Shown in pieces: positions 17,679 to 27,446 of a stretch of DNA of 64,000 bases (within the stretch, counting starts at the first letter, position 1; the number at the start of each line of letters is the position of its first letter). Position numbers and translations under genes: made by a program. This stretch comes from an uncultured Clostridia bacterium (GTDB lineage: Bacteria > Bacillota > Clostridia > Oscillospirales > Acutalibacteraceae). The stretch spans positions 23,696 through 87,695 of the forward strand of contig CANQDR010000005.1 in NCBI GenBank assembly GCA_947593615.1. Reading direction: 5' to 3'. Under the pieces are notes generated by a model. It worked only from the letters and a program-made list of their open reading frames with translations. It had not been told where the DNA came from and searched no databases.

Positions 17679-19085
17679 CTATTCTTCTTGATATATATTG
17701 CCGTCATCATAGGCGTTGTCGCTGTATGTATCGTCATACGTTCCGTCGTCATAGGCGTTGTCGCTGTATGTATCGTCGTACGTGCCGTCATCGTAGGCGT
17801 TGTCGCTGTATGTATCCTCATATGCTCCGTCATCATATGTGTCGCCGCTGTATGTATCCTCATATATTCCGTCGTCATACGTATCATCACTATATGTGTT
17901 ACCGCTGTCTGGCGGAGTTGTTGTCGGCTGTGTAGAAGCTGTCGGAATGGTTTCGCCGGGTTTATAGTGCGACATCTTAGTAGTATTGCAGGACGACACA
18001 TCAAGTGTTCCCGATATTGAACCAGTATTATTCGGGTCAAGCTTTTCATTGATTATTGCCATAGCCGTTCGTATTTTATAGTCTATATCTTCGGGCAATC
18101 CTATATTAATTTTTATTCTGTTGTCGTAATTCAGAGTTATATTGGCAGTATCGGTAACATCAAATCCTGTTATATCCTTAACTTCGTTGGCTCTCAGGCT
18201 TTCGGATACATCTTCAAGAATATCAGGAATATTTTCATCTTCAAAAGAAACATAAGCACCGATTTTTGTGCTTTGCAGTTTACCGCATTTTAATTCGGGA
18301 AGCTTGTCCGTGTTAACATCTATATTATCAAGGATTCTTCCCTTTGAGCTTATAAGCAGATAGCTTTTGCCGTTTTTGATAACGTATGAAGGAACTGCAT
18401 CGGTAATATTAATTGTAATTGTGTCGGGAATAGTAAAATTAACTTCCGCTTTTTCTATATAGGAAAGATTTTCGGTAATGTTTTCAGGGGTACTGCCCAG
18501 TGCAGCGATAAAAATATTTTGCTGCATCTCAACACCGCTGAAAGCTATTATCTGATCATCATAATAATATTCGTCGCCTTCAACAACTATTTTCTCTGTT
18601 TTAAACAGGACTGTAAAACTGAGAATAATTCCGATTGCAAGCACTGCAATAAAAATTCCGCTGTAAAGAAAAATTCGTCTGTGTTTAAGCTGTTTTCCTG
18701 TAAGCGGTTTTTTGCGCCTGTGTATCACTTCATTTTCCTGATCGTGAATTTCTCTTGCACGGCGCTCCTGTTTTTGCCTTTCGCCGTACTCATCTATATA
18801 ATAGCCGTCATTAAAATCCTTGGGTTCAAGATTTCTGATTTTCTCTTCACTCTCACGTCTGAATTTTTCTTCACGGCTTAAATTTTCATCTTTGTATTCC
18901 GAACGTGAATTAACCGCCTGTTCAATTTTACTTAAGGAACGCTTTCTTGAATTTGCATAGGATTCTCTCGCCCTTTTTTCCTGCTCCTTATGATACTTCT
19001 GAGCCTGCTTTGCCGCTGCCTTTCTTTGCTTGGCAAGCTGTTTTTTATCTCTTGCTGAAAGCGGTTGTCTTTCACTCACCGACAA
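17679..19085 (-). CDS. ftsQ: FtsQ/DivIB division protein with a repetitive acidic C-terminal tail
   Basis: This 468-residue protein starts at GTG 19085 (AAAGGAGGG upstream). A basic cytoplasmic region (residues 1-125) with a Lys/Arg/Gln-rich coiled stretch precedes one transmembrane segment near 135-158. A POTRA domain (KIVVEGDEYYYDDQIIAFSGV) and the FtsQ beta domain follow, up to about residue 375. The last 80 or so residues are a Tyr/Asp/Thr/Ser repeat of 14 residues (YSDNAYDDGTYDDT). It should recruit FtsL and DivIC to the septum. Position between murA and ftsZ agrees. The cytoplasmic and tail extensions make it far longer than the usual 250-280 residues; the tail lies outside the membrane and is encoded by the 42-base repeats. 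Confidence 0.85.
   Translation of the reverse strand: MSVSERQPLSARDKKQLAKQRKAAAKQAQKYHKEQEKRARESYANSRKRSLSKIEQAVNSRSEYKDENLSREEKFRRESEEKIRNLEPKDFNDGYYIDEYGERQKQERRAREIHDQENEVIHRRKKPLTGKQLKHRRIFLYSGIFIAVLAIGIILSFTVLFKTEKIVVEGDEYYYDDQIIAFSGVEMQQNIFIAALGSTPENITENLSYIEKAEVNFTIPDTITINITDAVPSYVIKNGKSYLLISSKGRILDNIDVNTDKLPELKCGKLQSTKIGAYVSFEDENIPDILEDVSESLRANEVKDITGFDVTDTANITLNYDNRIKINIGLPEDIDYKIRTAMAIINEKLDPNNTGSISGTLDVSSCNTTKMSHYKPGETIPTASTQPTTTPPDSGNTYSDDTYDDGIYEDTYSGDTYDDGAYEDTYSDNAYDDGTYDDTYSDNAYDDGTYDDTYSDNAYDDGNIYQEE
17712..17900. repeat. 42-base tandem repeat inside ftsQ
   Basis: Four full units (17712-17753, 17754-17795, 17796-17837, 17838-17879) and a partial one, each beginning GGCGTTGTCGCTGTATGTAT or a variant. 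The unit is a multiple of three and keeps frame. The two units nearest the 3' end of ftsQ are almost identical, which suggests recent slippage. Confidence 0.85.
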
Positions 19086-19280
19086 TCCCTCCTTTCTTAT
19101 ACTAATCTCTGATTAAAAGCTTTAATGGGTTTTTAATGGATTTTCGTCAGACGAGAACTATACTGCAGGAAGGCAGACACCTTCCGAGAATATAGGACAA
19201 AGTATGGCGGAAAACACGCCGAAAATACATAAAGTTTTTGGTTAGAGTTTAGTATAAACGTCCTTTATTTCCAAATTCAT

Positions 19281-20534
19281 CTATACCTTTTTTATATCCG
19301 CACCAAGTGCTGATAATGTCAATTCAAGATTTTCGTAACCTCTCTCAAGGTATCTAATTCCGCTTATTTCAGTGCTTGACTCTGCACAAAGCCCTGCAAC
19401 AACAAGGGCCGCCGCACCGCGCAAATCGGTAGCCTCAACAGGCGCACCATAAAGAGAGTTTACGCCCTCTACCACAGCAACTTTCCCCTCTGTTTTTATG
19501 TTCGCACCCATTCGCACAAGTTCGCCTGTGTGTCTGTATCGATTTTCAAATATATTTTCCACAAACACGGATGTTCCGTCGGCAATACACGCTGCAGCAA
19601 GCAGAGGTGCCTGAGCGTCGGTAGGAAAACCGGGATACGGCATAGTACGCACAACTTTCATTGATTTCAGTTTTTGCGGAGCAGAGAATTTCATACTGCC
19701 TCCGCTGCATTTTATATTACAGCCTGCATCCTCAAAAACAGGAATTACCGAGGCGAGATGACTGCTTACAATACCATTCAATGTTATATCAGAGCCGGTA
19801 ACCGCCGCACACGCCATGAGCGTTGCCGCAACAATTCTGTCGGCAATTATGGTATGAGGAGAACCTTTAAGCGAAGTAACTCCGTCAATTACAATGACGC
19901 CTTCTCCTGCTCCGTAAATTTTAGCACCGCATTTGTTAAGGTAATCTGCAAGGTCACATATTTCAGGCTCACGCGCGGCATTTGTAATTGTAGTTGTGCC
20001 TTTTGCAAGACTGGCTGCTATCATGATATCTTCTGTTGCCCCAACGCTCGGAAATGAAAGAGCAATTTTTGCTCCTATAAGTCCCGACGGTGCATAGCAG
20101 TCGAGATAACCGTGTTTTTCTTTTATAACGGCACCCATTTCCCTAAGTGCCTTAAGGTGCAAATCAATGGGTCTGGGACCTATTTCACATCCTCCCGGAA
20201 ACGAAAGCTTTGCCTTTCCCATTCTTGCGAGAACTGCTCCCAAAAATACAATTGAGCTTCTCGTTTTACGCATAAGCTCATCAGGTATATCCGACCTGTT
20301 CGCCGAGTCTCCTTTTATAATCAATGTATGATTGTAACGCTCAACCTCACATCCCAGATAGCGAAGTATCCGCGATGACGCGTCAACATCTGAAAGCTCG
20401 GGACAATTATATATTACATTTTCACCTTTTGTCAGTATAGTTGCCGCAAGAATTGGCAAAGCGCTGTTTTTCGCTCCCTGCACATACGTTTCGCCGCTCA
20501 GCTTTTGCCGTCCCTTAACAAGCAGTTTTGACAC
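19281..20534 (-). CDS. murA: UDP-N-acetylglucosamine 1-carboxyvinyltransferase
   Basis: At 417 residues this is full-length MurA, the first committed enzyme of peptidoglycan precursor synthesis (enolpyruvyl transfer from PEP to UDP-GlcNAc). The substrate motif VQGAKNSALPILAA is at the N-terminus. The active-site loop FPGGCEIGPRPIDLHLKAL near residue 115 keeps the catalytic Cys that fosfomycin alkylates. The start is GTG at 20534 with GAGGGTG upstream. It lies between murG and ftsQ. Firmicutes often have two MurA copies; which one this is cannot be told here. Confidence 0.93.
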   Translation of the reverse strand: MSKLLVKGRQKLSGETYVQGAKNSALPILAATILTKGENVIYNCPELSDVDASSRILRYLGCEVERYNHTLIIKGDSANRSDIPDELMRKTRSSIVFLGAVLARMGKAKLSFPGGCEIGPRPIDLHLKALREMGAVIKEKHGYLDCYAPSGLIGAKIALSFPSVGATEDIMIAASLAKGTTTITNAAREPEICDLADYLNKCGAKIYGAGEGVIVIDGVTSLKGSPHTIIADRIVAATLMACAAVTGSDITLNGIVSSHLASVIPVFEDAGCNIKCSGGSMKFSAPQKLKSMKVVRTMPYPGFPTDAQAPLLAAACIADGTSVFVENIFENRYRHTGELVRMGANIKTEGKVAVVEGVNSLYGAPVEATDLRGAAALVVAGLCAESSTEISGIRYLERGYENLELTLSALGADIKKV

Positions 20535-20609
20535 AATAACACCCTCTCAAAAAGAATACCTATACATTCTATGAGAAAATGTACGCTGTGTTACTGCTTA
20601 TACTAATCT

Positions 20610-21728
20610 CTAAACAAGTCCGAGAGTTTTTTTGACAACCGAATATATTCTTTCATTTGCATCTGTTATTGCCATTTTTCGCGAATTTTCGCTTATTGCT
20701 TTAAGCTTATCGGGGTCAAGCAGCATTTCATCGGCTTTTTTCATAAGCAATTCGCCCGAAAGCTCGGATTCTTCAATAATTCCAGCCGCTCCTGCGTTTA
20801 CAAGAGCCATTGCATTGTGGTACTGATGATTTTCGGCTACATTCGGCGACGGAATAAGTATTGCCGGCTTTCCCATAGCCTGAATTTCGCTGAGCGTAAT
20901 TGCGCCTGCACGGCATATCACCAAATCGGCAGCCGCCATACAAACAGGCATATTATCTATATATGCTCTTATATCAAGGTTGTCGCATTTGTCTATATCC
21001 GTTCCCTTTTCTTTTACAAGTTGAGGGAACCATTCGCCGTAGCTTCCGTAAGCATGTATATGCTGATATCTGCCGTCCTTGCCGCTTCTTGCCACAAATT
21101 CAGCTACAGCCTCGTTAATTTTCCTTGCGCCAAGACTTCCGCCGAACGAAAGCACCAAAGGTCTTGCGTCAAGTCCAAGTTCAGCCCTTGACGCCTCTTT
21201 ATCGGCAGTAAGGATTTCTCCTCTCACGGGATTTCCCGTAATAACAAAATCTGCTTTTTCAAAATACTTTTTGGCGTCGGGTACTGCAAGCATTACCTTT
21301 TTAACGCTCTTGGCAAGCATTTTGTTCGTAACGCCCGGATAAGCATTCTGCTCATGAATAATGCAGGGAATTCCCATTTTTGCAGCGGTTCTTATTACCG
21401 GTCCGGAAACATAACCGCCTGTTCCTATGCAGATGTCAGGCTTGAACTCGGCAATGATCTTCTTTGCCTCGTGAGAAGACGTAAAAGTTCTTTTTACCGT
21501 TTTAGCATTATCAATCATACTTTTGAGTGAAAAGCTTCTCTTAAATCCGCTGATTGTAATTGATTTTATTTCAAACCCTGCCTGAGGAACAAGTCTTTGT
21601 TCCATACCACCGCGGTTGCCTACAAACAAGAACTCCGCTTCTGGACGTTTTTTTCTGATGTATCCTGCAATGGCAAGCGCAGGATTTATGTGTCCTGCCG
21701 TGCCGCCGCCTGCAAGCAATATTCTCAT
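20610..21728 (-). CDS. murG: UDP-GlcNAc:lipid I N-acetylglucosaminyltransferase
   Basis: The 372-residue GT-B glycosyltransferase makes lipid II on the inner face of the membrane. The first glycine loop GGGTAGHINPALAIAG is at residues 7-22. The second, GGSLGARKINEAV, is near residue 192. The UDP-GlcNAc site motif (AADLVICRAGAITLSEI) is near residue 255. The ribosome site is GGAGG. It directly follows ftsW in the cluster, the usual order. Confidence 0.94.
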   Translation of the reverse strand: MRILLAGGGTAGHINPALAIAGYIRKKRPEAEFLFVGNRGGMEQRLVPQAGFEIKSITISGFKRSFSLKSMIDNAKTVKRTFTSSHEAKKIIAEFKPDICIGTGGYVSGPVIRTAAKMGIPCIIHEQNAYPGVTNKMLAKSVKKVMLAVPDAKKYFEKADFVITGNPVRGEILTADKEASRAELGLDARPLVLSFGGSLGARKINEAVAEFVARSGKDGRYQHIHAYGSYGEWFPQLVKEKGTDIDKCDNLDIRAYIDNMPVCMAAADLVICRAGAITLSEIQAMGKPAILIPSPNVAENHQYHNAMALVNAGAAGIIEESELSGELLMKKADEMLLDPDKLKAISENSRKMAITDANERIYSVVKKTLGLV

Positions 21729-21748
21729 GAAAATTCCTCCGTATATAT

Positions 21749-23005
21749 CTACTGTCTTTCTATATTTGCCGTTCTTGAAATAGAAAGCACTATTCCCATC
21801 TGCATCAGCAGCATTATAAGCGAGCTGCCTCCGTAACTGAAAAACGGAAGACTGATACCTGTATTGGGCAGCCAGTCAGTTATAACCAGAATATTCAGAA
21901 CAACCTGAATTCCAATCTGTGAGGTAAGTCCGATTCCGAGAAGCTTTCCGAATTTATCTTTTGCGCGCAGCGAAAGAGTAATTCCTCTCCAGACAAGAAG
22001 CGCAAATATAAGCAAAATCATAGCCGCGCCAATGAGTCCGAGTTCCTCTACAACAATTGCAAAAATGAAGTCGTTCTGCGGTTCGGGAAGATAGAGATAT
22101 TTCTGTCTTGACTGGCCAAGTCCCAATCCCCACAGACCGCCAGAGCCTATGGCGTAAAGCGAATTTCGTGTCTGCCATGTTGTCTGCCACATATCCTCGT
22201 CAGTATATACAAGCGCCTGACCCCAGCCGTCCATTCGGCTCATTGCATATGACAAGCCGCCTGTTACCGCAAGAATACCCACAAGGGCAACTATAAGTAC
22301 AAATCCTATAGCCAGATATTTGGTTTTCATACCTCCGATATACAGCATAAGAACCGTAAGTATTCCAATAATTACAATACCCGAATAGTGAGGTTCCAAA
22401 AACAGGAGCATCGCGGTTGTTCCGAAAACAATAATACCCGGCACAACGCTGTAGCGTACAATCTGCATTTTATTGTAATATTTGCTTGCCCAGTGTGCAA
22501 AGAAAAGTATAATTGCAAACTTAGCTATTTCGGAGGGCTGAATGTTAAATATTCCAAGGGGGATCCAGCGTTTTACGCCGTTAGTACCCGGTAAAACAAG
22601 CACTAACAACAGCGAAATGTACGCAATACCCAAAATTACAGGCGCAATACGATGGAACTTATTGTAGTTAAAAAATGACATTATTAACATTCCGGCTAAA
22701 CCAATCACAATAAATATGAGCTGTCGGATAAGGTAATAATAACTGTCACCCTGCGTGTAATACGAAAAAGCATAGCTTGCCGAGAACATCATTATTGTTC
22801 CGATTGTAAGAAGAATAAGTATGATTATACAAAACGGCAAATCTATACCCATACCGATAGAAAACCATTTGGTTTTCTTCATTTTACGCTGACGGGAGGG
22901 TCGAACAAAAAACTTTTCCTGTTTGATTTTCTGCTCCGAATAATATTCATCATCATATATTCTGTTAATGTCTGCTTTTAATATCATTTTCTTATGCGGA
23001 GCCAT
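21749..23005 (-). CDS. ftsW: SEDS-family peptidoglycan polymerase FtsW/SpoVE
   Basis: The 418-residue protein has a charged cytoplasmic N-terminus of about 55 residues and then ten hydrophobic segments. Family signatures include SEIAKFAIILFFAHW, LGLGQSRQKYLYLPEPQNDFIFA and the terminal GISLPFFSYGGSSL. SEDS proteins polymerise lipid II with a cognate class B PBP, here most likely the PBP encoded two genes upstream. The position between mraY and murG is where spoVE/ftsW sits. The extended N-terminus is unusual in length. FtsW and SpoVE cannot be separated by sequence alone. Confidence 0.88.
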   Translation of the reverse strand: MAPHKKMILKADINRIYDDEYYSEQKIKQEKFFVRPSRQRKMKKTKWFSIGMGIDLPFCIIILILLTIGTIMMFSASYAFSYYTQGDSYYYLIRQLIFIVIGLAGMLIMSFFNYNKFHRIAPVILGIAYISLLLVLVLPGTNGVKRWIPLGIFNIQPSEIAKFAIILFFAHWASKYYNKMQIVRYSVVPGIIVFGTTAMLLFLEPHYSGIVIIGILTVLMLYIGGMKTKYLAIGFVLIVALVGILAVTGGLSYAMSRMDGWGQALVYTDEDMWQTTWQTRNSLYAIGSGGLWGLGLGQSRQKYLYLPEPQNDFIFAIVVEELGLIGAAMILLIFALLVWRGITLSLRAKDKFGKLLGIGLTSQIGIQVVLNILVITDWLPNTGISLPFFSYGGSSLIMLLMQMGIVLSISRTANIERQ

Positions 23006-23068
23006 GACTATTCCCTCCTTTTTATAATAATTATAAAAATATCAATATCAATATGCTTTATTAGCTGT

Positions 23069-24100
23069 CTATTTCACACCGAAATAAACAAGAGCAAATG
23101 CAACCGCGCCGAATACGGCAGTTACTGCGCTGAACACGGCAACAATCTTAACCTCGCTCCATCCTGACATCTCAAAATGATGATGAATGGGGCTCATTTT
23201 AAACAGTCTTTTGCCGTGAGTAATTTTAAAATACGATACCTGTAATACAACAGAAAGGATCTCTGCAATGTAAACAATGCCAATCGGAAGAAGAAGCACA
23301 GGCATATTCATTGCAAATGCAATTGAACACACAAGTCCGCCCAAAAACAACGAGCCGGTATCACCCATAAACACCTTTGCAGGGTGAAAATTCCACACTA
23401 AAAATCCAAGACACGCACCTGCCGCTGCCGCACTCATTGCTGTAATGCCCAGACTGTTGAGCATGCTTGCAATCAACATATAGGCAACACAGGCAAAAAA
23501 GGTTATTGAGCCGTCAAGACCGTCAACACCATCGGTAAGATTAACGGCATTTACCATACCTACAATTACAACTGCGGCAAGAACGTAATAGAAAATACCT
23601 AAGTCAATTTCACCGACAAACGGAATAACAGTTGTTGTGCCGTAACCTGCAAATCCGAGAACTGCAAGATAAGCGCCTGCAACTATAAACTGTAAAACAA
23701 GCTTCTGAATTGCAGTAAGACCGAGGTTTCGCTTTTTTACAACTTTAGTAAAATCATCAATAAATCCGATAAGTCCGTTGGCAAGCGCAAGACCGAGTCC
23801 TGCAAATATAAACACACTTTCACGCGGAATGTCCGCAAAAAAGGTATCTATGAATTCAGGGCCTGCAAGTATATACACAACCGTACTGATTACTGTAACC
23901 GAAATTATGGCAACAATGAACATTATTCCTCCCATTATGGGAGTTCCCTGTTTGCTTTTGTGCCAGCTCGGTCCTATATCTAAAATTGTCTGTCCAAAGT
24001 TTAGCTTGTGAAGATAAGGAATTAAAAATCTGCCGAGCACTGCAGAAATCATAAATGCCGCCAGTGCCGAGCAAAATGTCCATATTCCGTATATCATCAT
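23069..24100 (-). CDS. mraY: Phospho-N-acetylmuramoyl-pentapeptide-transferase
   Basis: The 343-residue integral membrane enzyme makes lipid I from UDP-MurNAc-pentapeptide and undecaprenyl phosphate. Visible are GTPIMGGIMF near residue 52, the aspartate motif GFIDDFTKV near residue 113, NLTDGVDGLDGS near residue 191 and the C-terminal HHHFEMSGWSE motif. About ten hydrophobic segments are evident. The ribosome site is GAAAGGAAAG. It is placed between the PBP and ftsW as in many dcw clusters, except that murF and murD are missing on either side. Confidence 0.94.
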   Translation of the reverse strand: MMIYGIWTFCSALAAFMISAVLGRFLIPYLHKLNFGQTILDIGPSWHKSKQGTPIMGGIMFIVAIISVTVISTVVYILAGPEFIDTFFADIPRESVFIFAGLGLALANGLIGFIDDFTKVVKKRNLGLTAIQKLVLQFIVAGAYLAVLGFAGYGTTTVIPFVGEIDLGIFYYVLAAVVIVGMVNAVNLTDGVDGLDGSITFFACVAYMLIASMLNSLGITAMSAAAAGACLGFLVWNFHPAKVFMGDTGSLFLGGLVCSIAFAMNMPVLLLPIGIVYIAEILSVVLQVSYFKITHGKRLFKMSPIHHHFEMSGWSEVKIVAVFSAVTAVFGAVAFALVYFGVK

Positions 24101-24195
24101 AATTATCTTTCCTTTCAGACTTATTTTGCCTTTTCTTTGATACCAAAACCGATTAAATATATCCGTTTTTTAATTGGTATTCAGTATAATAAAAA

Positions 24196-26463
24196 TTAGT
24201 CGTTAAATGTTGACGCAGATGAGAACGTAACGGTAATTACCGTGCCCGGACTGACTGATGTCCCCTCTGCAATATCCTGAGATGAGCTTATAACATCCGA
24301 ACTTGCCGCACCTACAAAGCTTATATTAAGTCCGTATTCGCTTGCTACGGAGTTTACTTCCGATGCGGAATATCCTACAAGATTAGGTACCGTTACTGTT
24401 TCCGCCTTGCTGTTGTCGTCCGTATATAAAACAATATTTCCTCCTGTAGGAATTTTTGAAGAAACATACGGAATTTGTGAAATAACCTTATCGCCCTCGC
24501 CCTTGACGGTAGTAGTAAATCCGTCATTCTGTGCGGCGGCTTCTGCTTCGCTTACAGAAAGACCTACATAGTCGCCTGCCGAAACATCAACATATTCAAG
24601 CTCGCTTTCAGTATATTCTGTTTTGACTTCAAGATACGGAAGAACCTCCGTCATAATATTGATAAACACGGGAGCGGAGACCTGAGAACCGTAATAAGCC
24701 CCTCCCGAAGGTGTGTCAAAGAAGATGAGCATTGCAATCTGAGGGTCATCCGCAGGTGCGTATCCGCAGAATGAAGATATGTAGTCCTCACTGAAAACAC
24801 TCTGTACTTCAGAGCCTATTTTCTCTGAAGTACCTGTTTTACCTGCTACCTTATAGCCTGCAACATATCCTGCCGTAGAGCCTGCCGTTGCAGTATTGTA
24901 GGCAAGAATTTCATTCATTTTATTTGATGTTTCCTTTGAAATAACCTGACGCTTGATATTTTTTTCTACATTTTTTATTACATTTCCTTCAGAGTCTGTA
25001 ATTTTAGAAACAACATACGGCTGAAGAACATATCCGCCGTTTGCAACAGCAGAACAAGCTGTAATCATCTGAATGGGAGTAATAGAGAAGTTCTGACCGA
25101 ATGACGCAACAGCAAGGTCAACGTCGGTCATAGTGCCATCTTTCCAGAAGCTGTCCTCAGCTTCGCCCGGAAGATCGATTCCTGTTTTGTCAGCAAAACC
25201 AAATCCCTGATAATACTGGCAGAATTTATTCATCCCAACCATCTGACCTATCTGAATAAACGCAGGGTTGCAGGAATTGCAGATAGCCTGAACAAAGTTC
25301 TGTGTTCCGTGACCTTGGACCGCGTGACAATGAATCGTCTCGCCGCTTACAACAAATGAACCACCGCATACAAATGTGCTGTTGTCATTCACTTTGCCCT
25401 CTTCAAGTGCCATAGATGCCGTACACATCTTAAATACCGAACCGGGCATATAGGTATCGGTAATTGCCTTGTTGCGCCACATAGCGGAAAGAGCTTCGCT
25501 CTCTGCGGCAGACCGTTTATCTTTAGGCAGAGCGTCTATTTTTTTCTGCTGTTCCTTAGGAAGTGTGTAAGGGTCATTTAGATTATAGCCGTCAACCGTT
25601 ACCATTGCAAGTATTGCGCCCGTATTTACATCCATTGCAATGCATACTCCGCGGTTTAGTACGTTATTGTCAACAATTCCCTGCTTCATATATTTTTCGC
25701 ATATGGACTGCACTGTTTCATCAATTGTCAGATAAATATTGTTGCCGTTTTCCGCGTCAACATTTTGTTCATATTGAAACGGCATATCCGTTCCCGTGGC
25801 ATTTTTAGCAGTTATAATTCTGCCCGGAGTACCTGCAAGATACTCGTCATATTCATACTCAACTCCCTCAAGGCCCTGTTCATCGCTTCCGGTAAATCCG
25901 ATAACGCAGGATGCCAAATCATCCTGAGGGTAGTAACGCTTGTAATCGTCCAGAAGCTCTACTGCGTTGCCGCAGTTATAGTCCTTTTGCAGAGTATCTA
26001 TAAATTTTAATATTTTATCTCTTGCTTCTGTTTCAATTTTACGTTTTACAACCACATAGTAGCTTTTCTGCTGAGTTTTTTCGTATACATTATCATAATC
26101 AAGCTCAAGTATTTCCGACAGTCCCTGAGCAACCGCCTTGCGCTGCTTATCATCTTTAAGATATGCAGGTGCCATTACAACCTGCCATACCGACGCACTC
26201 TCTGCAAGCACTTTGCCGTTTGCGTCATATATTGTGCCTCTTTTGGCGGAAATCGTTGTATCCTTAAGCTGCTGATCTACAGCGTCCTCCTGTAAAGAAT
26301 TACCTTGTATAAGAGTAAGATAGGCAAGTCTTGTTATTGCTGCGCCAAAACCGATAAGGAGAATAAGTATAATCAGAATTACCGTACGCTGTCTTAACCG
26401 CTGATTAGGACCTTTGGCAGCTCTCTTTTTTGCGCCGTTGTGCGTGCGTTCGTTTTTTTCCAA
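24196..26463 (-). CDS. Class B penicillin-binding protein with PASTA domains (SpoVD/FtsI type)
   Basis: The 755-residue transpeptidase starts at TTG 26463 with AAAGGAG upstream. A basic cytoplasmic head and one transmembrane helix (about residues 28-48) are followed by the PBP dimer region and the transpeptidase domain. Active-site motifs are in order: PGSVFKM (SxxK nucleophile), SCN (SxN) and VAGKTGTSEK (KTG). Two PASTA domains fill the last 130 or so residues (GDYVGLSVSEAEA; VPNLVGYSASEVN). It cross-links septal or spore-cortex peptidoglycan with the SEDS partner FtsW. PASTA tails occur in both SpoVD and PBP2x-type division enzymes, so the sub-role is open. Confidence 0.9.
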   Translation of the reverse strand: MEKNERTHNGAKKRAAKGPNQRLRQRTVILIILILLIGFGAAITRLAYLTLIQGNSLQEDAVDQQLKDTTISAKRGTIYDANGKVLAESASVWQVVMAPAYLKDDKQRKAVAQGLSEILELDYDNVYEKTQQKSYYVVVKRKIETEARDKILKFIDTLQKDYNCGNAVELLDDYKRYYPQDDLASCVIGFTGSDEQGLEGVEYEYDEYLAGTPGRIITAKNATGTDMPFQYEQNVDAENGNNIYLTIDETVQSICEKYMKQGIVDNNVLNRGVCIAMDVNTGAILAMVTVDGYNLNDPYTLPKEQQKKIDALPKDKRSAAESEALSAMWRNKAITDTYMPGSVFKMCTASMALEEGKVNDNSTFVCGGSFVVSGETIHCHAVQGHGTQNFVQAICNSCNPAFIQIGQMVGMNKFCQYYQGFGFADKTGIDLPGEAEDSFWKDGTMTDVDLAVASFGQNFSITPIQMITACSAVANGGYVLQPYVVSKITDSEGNVIKNVEKNIKRQVISKETSNKMNEILAYNTATAGSTAGYVAGYKVAGKTGTSEKIGSEVQSVFSEDYISSFCGYAPADDPQIAMLIFFDTPSGGAYYGSQVSAPVFINIMTEVLPYLEVKTEYTESELEYVDVSAGDYVGLSVSEAEAAAQNDGFTTTVKGEGDKVISQIPYVSSKIPTGGNIVLYTDDNSKAETVTVPNLVGYSASEVNSVASEYGLNISFVGAASSDVISSSQDIAEGTSVSPGTVITVTFSSASTFND

Positions 26464-26544
26464 ATTAAAGCTCCTTTCACAGCAAAATTTATGATAATTT
26501 CATTCTCATCTTTTAAATAATTTATTCTACATCTTTATTATACC

Positions 26545-26575
26545 GAAAAAAGAGTCAAGACGCAGTCTTAACTCT
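26545..26575 (-). terminator. Intrinsic terminator between ftsL and the PBP gene
   Basis: On the minus strand GAGTTAAGAC and GTCTTGACTC form an imperfect 10-bp stem followed by six T. It should reduce read-through from ftsL into the PBP gene. Confidence 0.65.
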
Positions 26576-26613
26576 CATTCTTTCATAACATATTTATTAA
26601 ATTGAAATGAATG

Positions 26614-27165
26614 TTATGACCAAAGATTTTTTATAGAGTCTATAAACTGAGTGAATATATTTTCACTTTCCTGAACAAATACCTCAGCTTTATCTCCCCC
26701 CGACAGGGCAATGAATTCTTTCTGAGCATTTGAGGCTTTGGTCATGCCAAGAACATCTTTAGCATACTTCTCAATTTCAGCATTTGAAAGATTAGCTTCA
26801 ACTTTCATCTGATTTTGAGTATAAATACTCTGACTGTCAGCCAAAGTTTCCTTTGCAGTGATAATCTCCTGATTGAGTTCGGTAAGCTGAACTTGTCCCA
26901 CAATAATGGCTCCGATCACCAATGAAACCACAGCACCGCCCAGACTTCCGAGCGCAATTTTCAGCGGATTATGTCTGCGGCGTCTTATTTTATTCAGTTC
27001 CTGTTCAGGCAAGGTCATAACCTTGTTTTTGTTTTTATGGGCTTTGGTCTGTTTTTTATGTACTTCCTGCTCGCGGCGTTTCGGCAAAGCCGAACCCGAA
27101 GAATAGGTTATGTCGTCATCAAAAAGATTTAAATCGTAAGCCGCACTTTTGTTTTCAAATGCCAT
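26614..27165 (-). CDS. ftsL: FtsL-like septum protein
   Basis: The 183-residue bitopic protein has a cytoplasmic region of about 80 residues rich in Lys/Arg, one membrane segment (ALGSLGGAVVSLVIGAIIVG) and a coiled-coil ectodomain (ELNQEIITAKETLADSQSI). It ends with a short region containing the DVLGMTKA motif seen in FtsL/DivIC proteins. Position between rsmH and the PBP gene is the standard place for ftsL, which is the main support since FtsL sequences diverge. The ribosome site is AAGGTG. The long charged N-terminus parallels those of FtsW and FtsQ here. Confidence 0.75.
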   Translation of the reverse strand: MAFENKSAAYDLNLFDDDITYSSGSALPKRREQEVHKKQTKAHKNKNKVMTLPEQELNKIRRRRHNPLKIALGSLGGAVVSLVIGAIIVGQVQLTELNQEIITAKETLADSQSIYTQNQMKVEANLSNAEIEKYAKDVLGMTKASNAQKEFIALSGGDKAEVFVQESENIFTQFIDSIKNLWS

Positions 27166-27446
27166 TACTTCTGCACCTTGTGCCTTTCTATATCAAAAAT
27201 TTTCATAAAACACACTTCTTTTTTACTTTATAATTCTATAAAATAAAAAAGTTTCAAAATCTTAACAATTTCTTTAAATTGTTTACCGCACAATCTGTTC
27301 TTTTTAAAGAACTAATTGAACTAAAACCATATATGTAGTAATTGCAGTCAAGTAAACCACAATTGATTGTATTTGTAATTTTCTTTACAACTTTGTTATA
27401 TTTTACTACAGATTTGTCGCTTTGTCTATAGCTGAGAGAAAATTTT
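27166..27446. other. AT-rich spacer between ftsL and rsmH
   Basis: A 281-base gap inside the division cluster, where genes are normally nearly contiguous. I see no ORF or clear hairpin; it may hold a promoter for ftsL but I could not fix one. Confidence 0.4.

Noticed and set aside
17712-17900. Regularly spaced repeats that might be read as a CRISPR array
   Set aside because: Units are directly adjacent with no spacers and stay in the ftsQ reading frame.
17688-18020. Plus-strand ORF of 110 codons with a hydrophobic Val/Ile/Cys repeat
   Set aside because: It is the antisense shadow of the Tyr/Asp repeat tail of ftsQ; it has no ribosome site and the repeat explains its composition.
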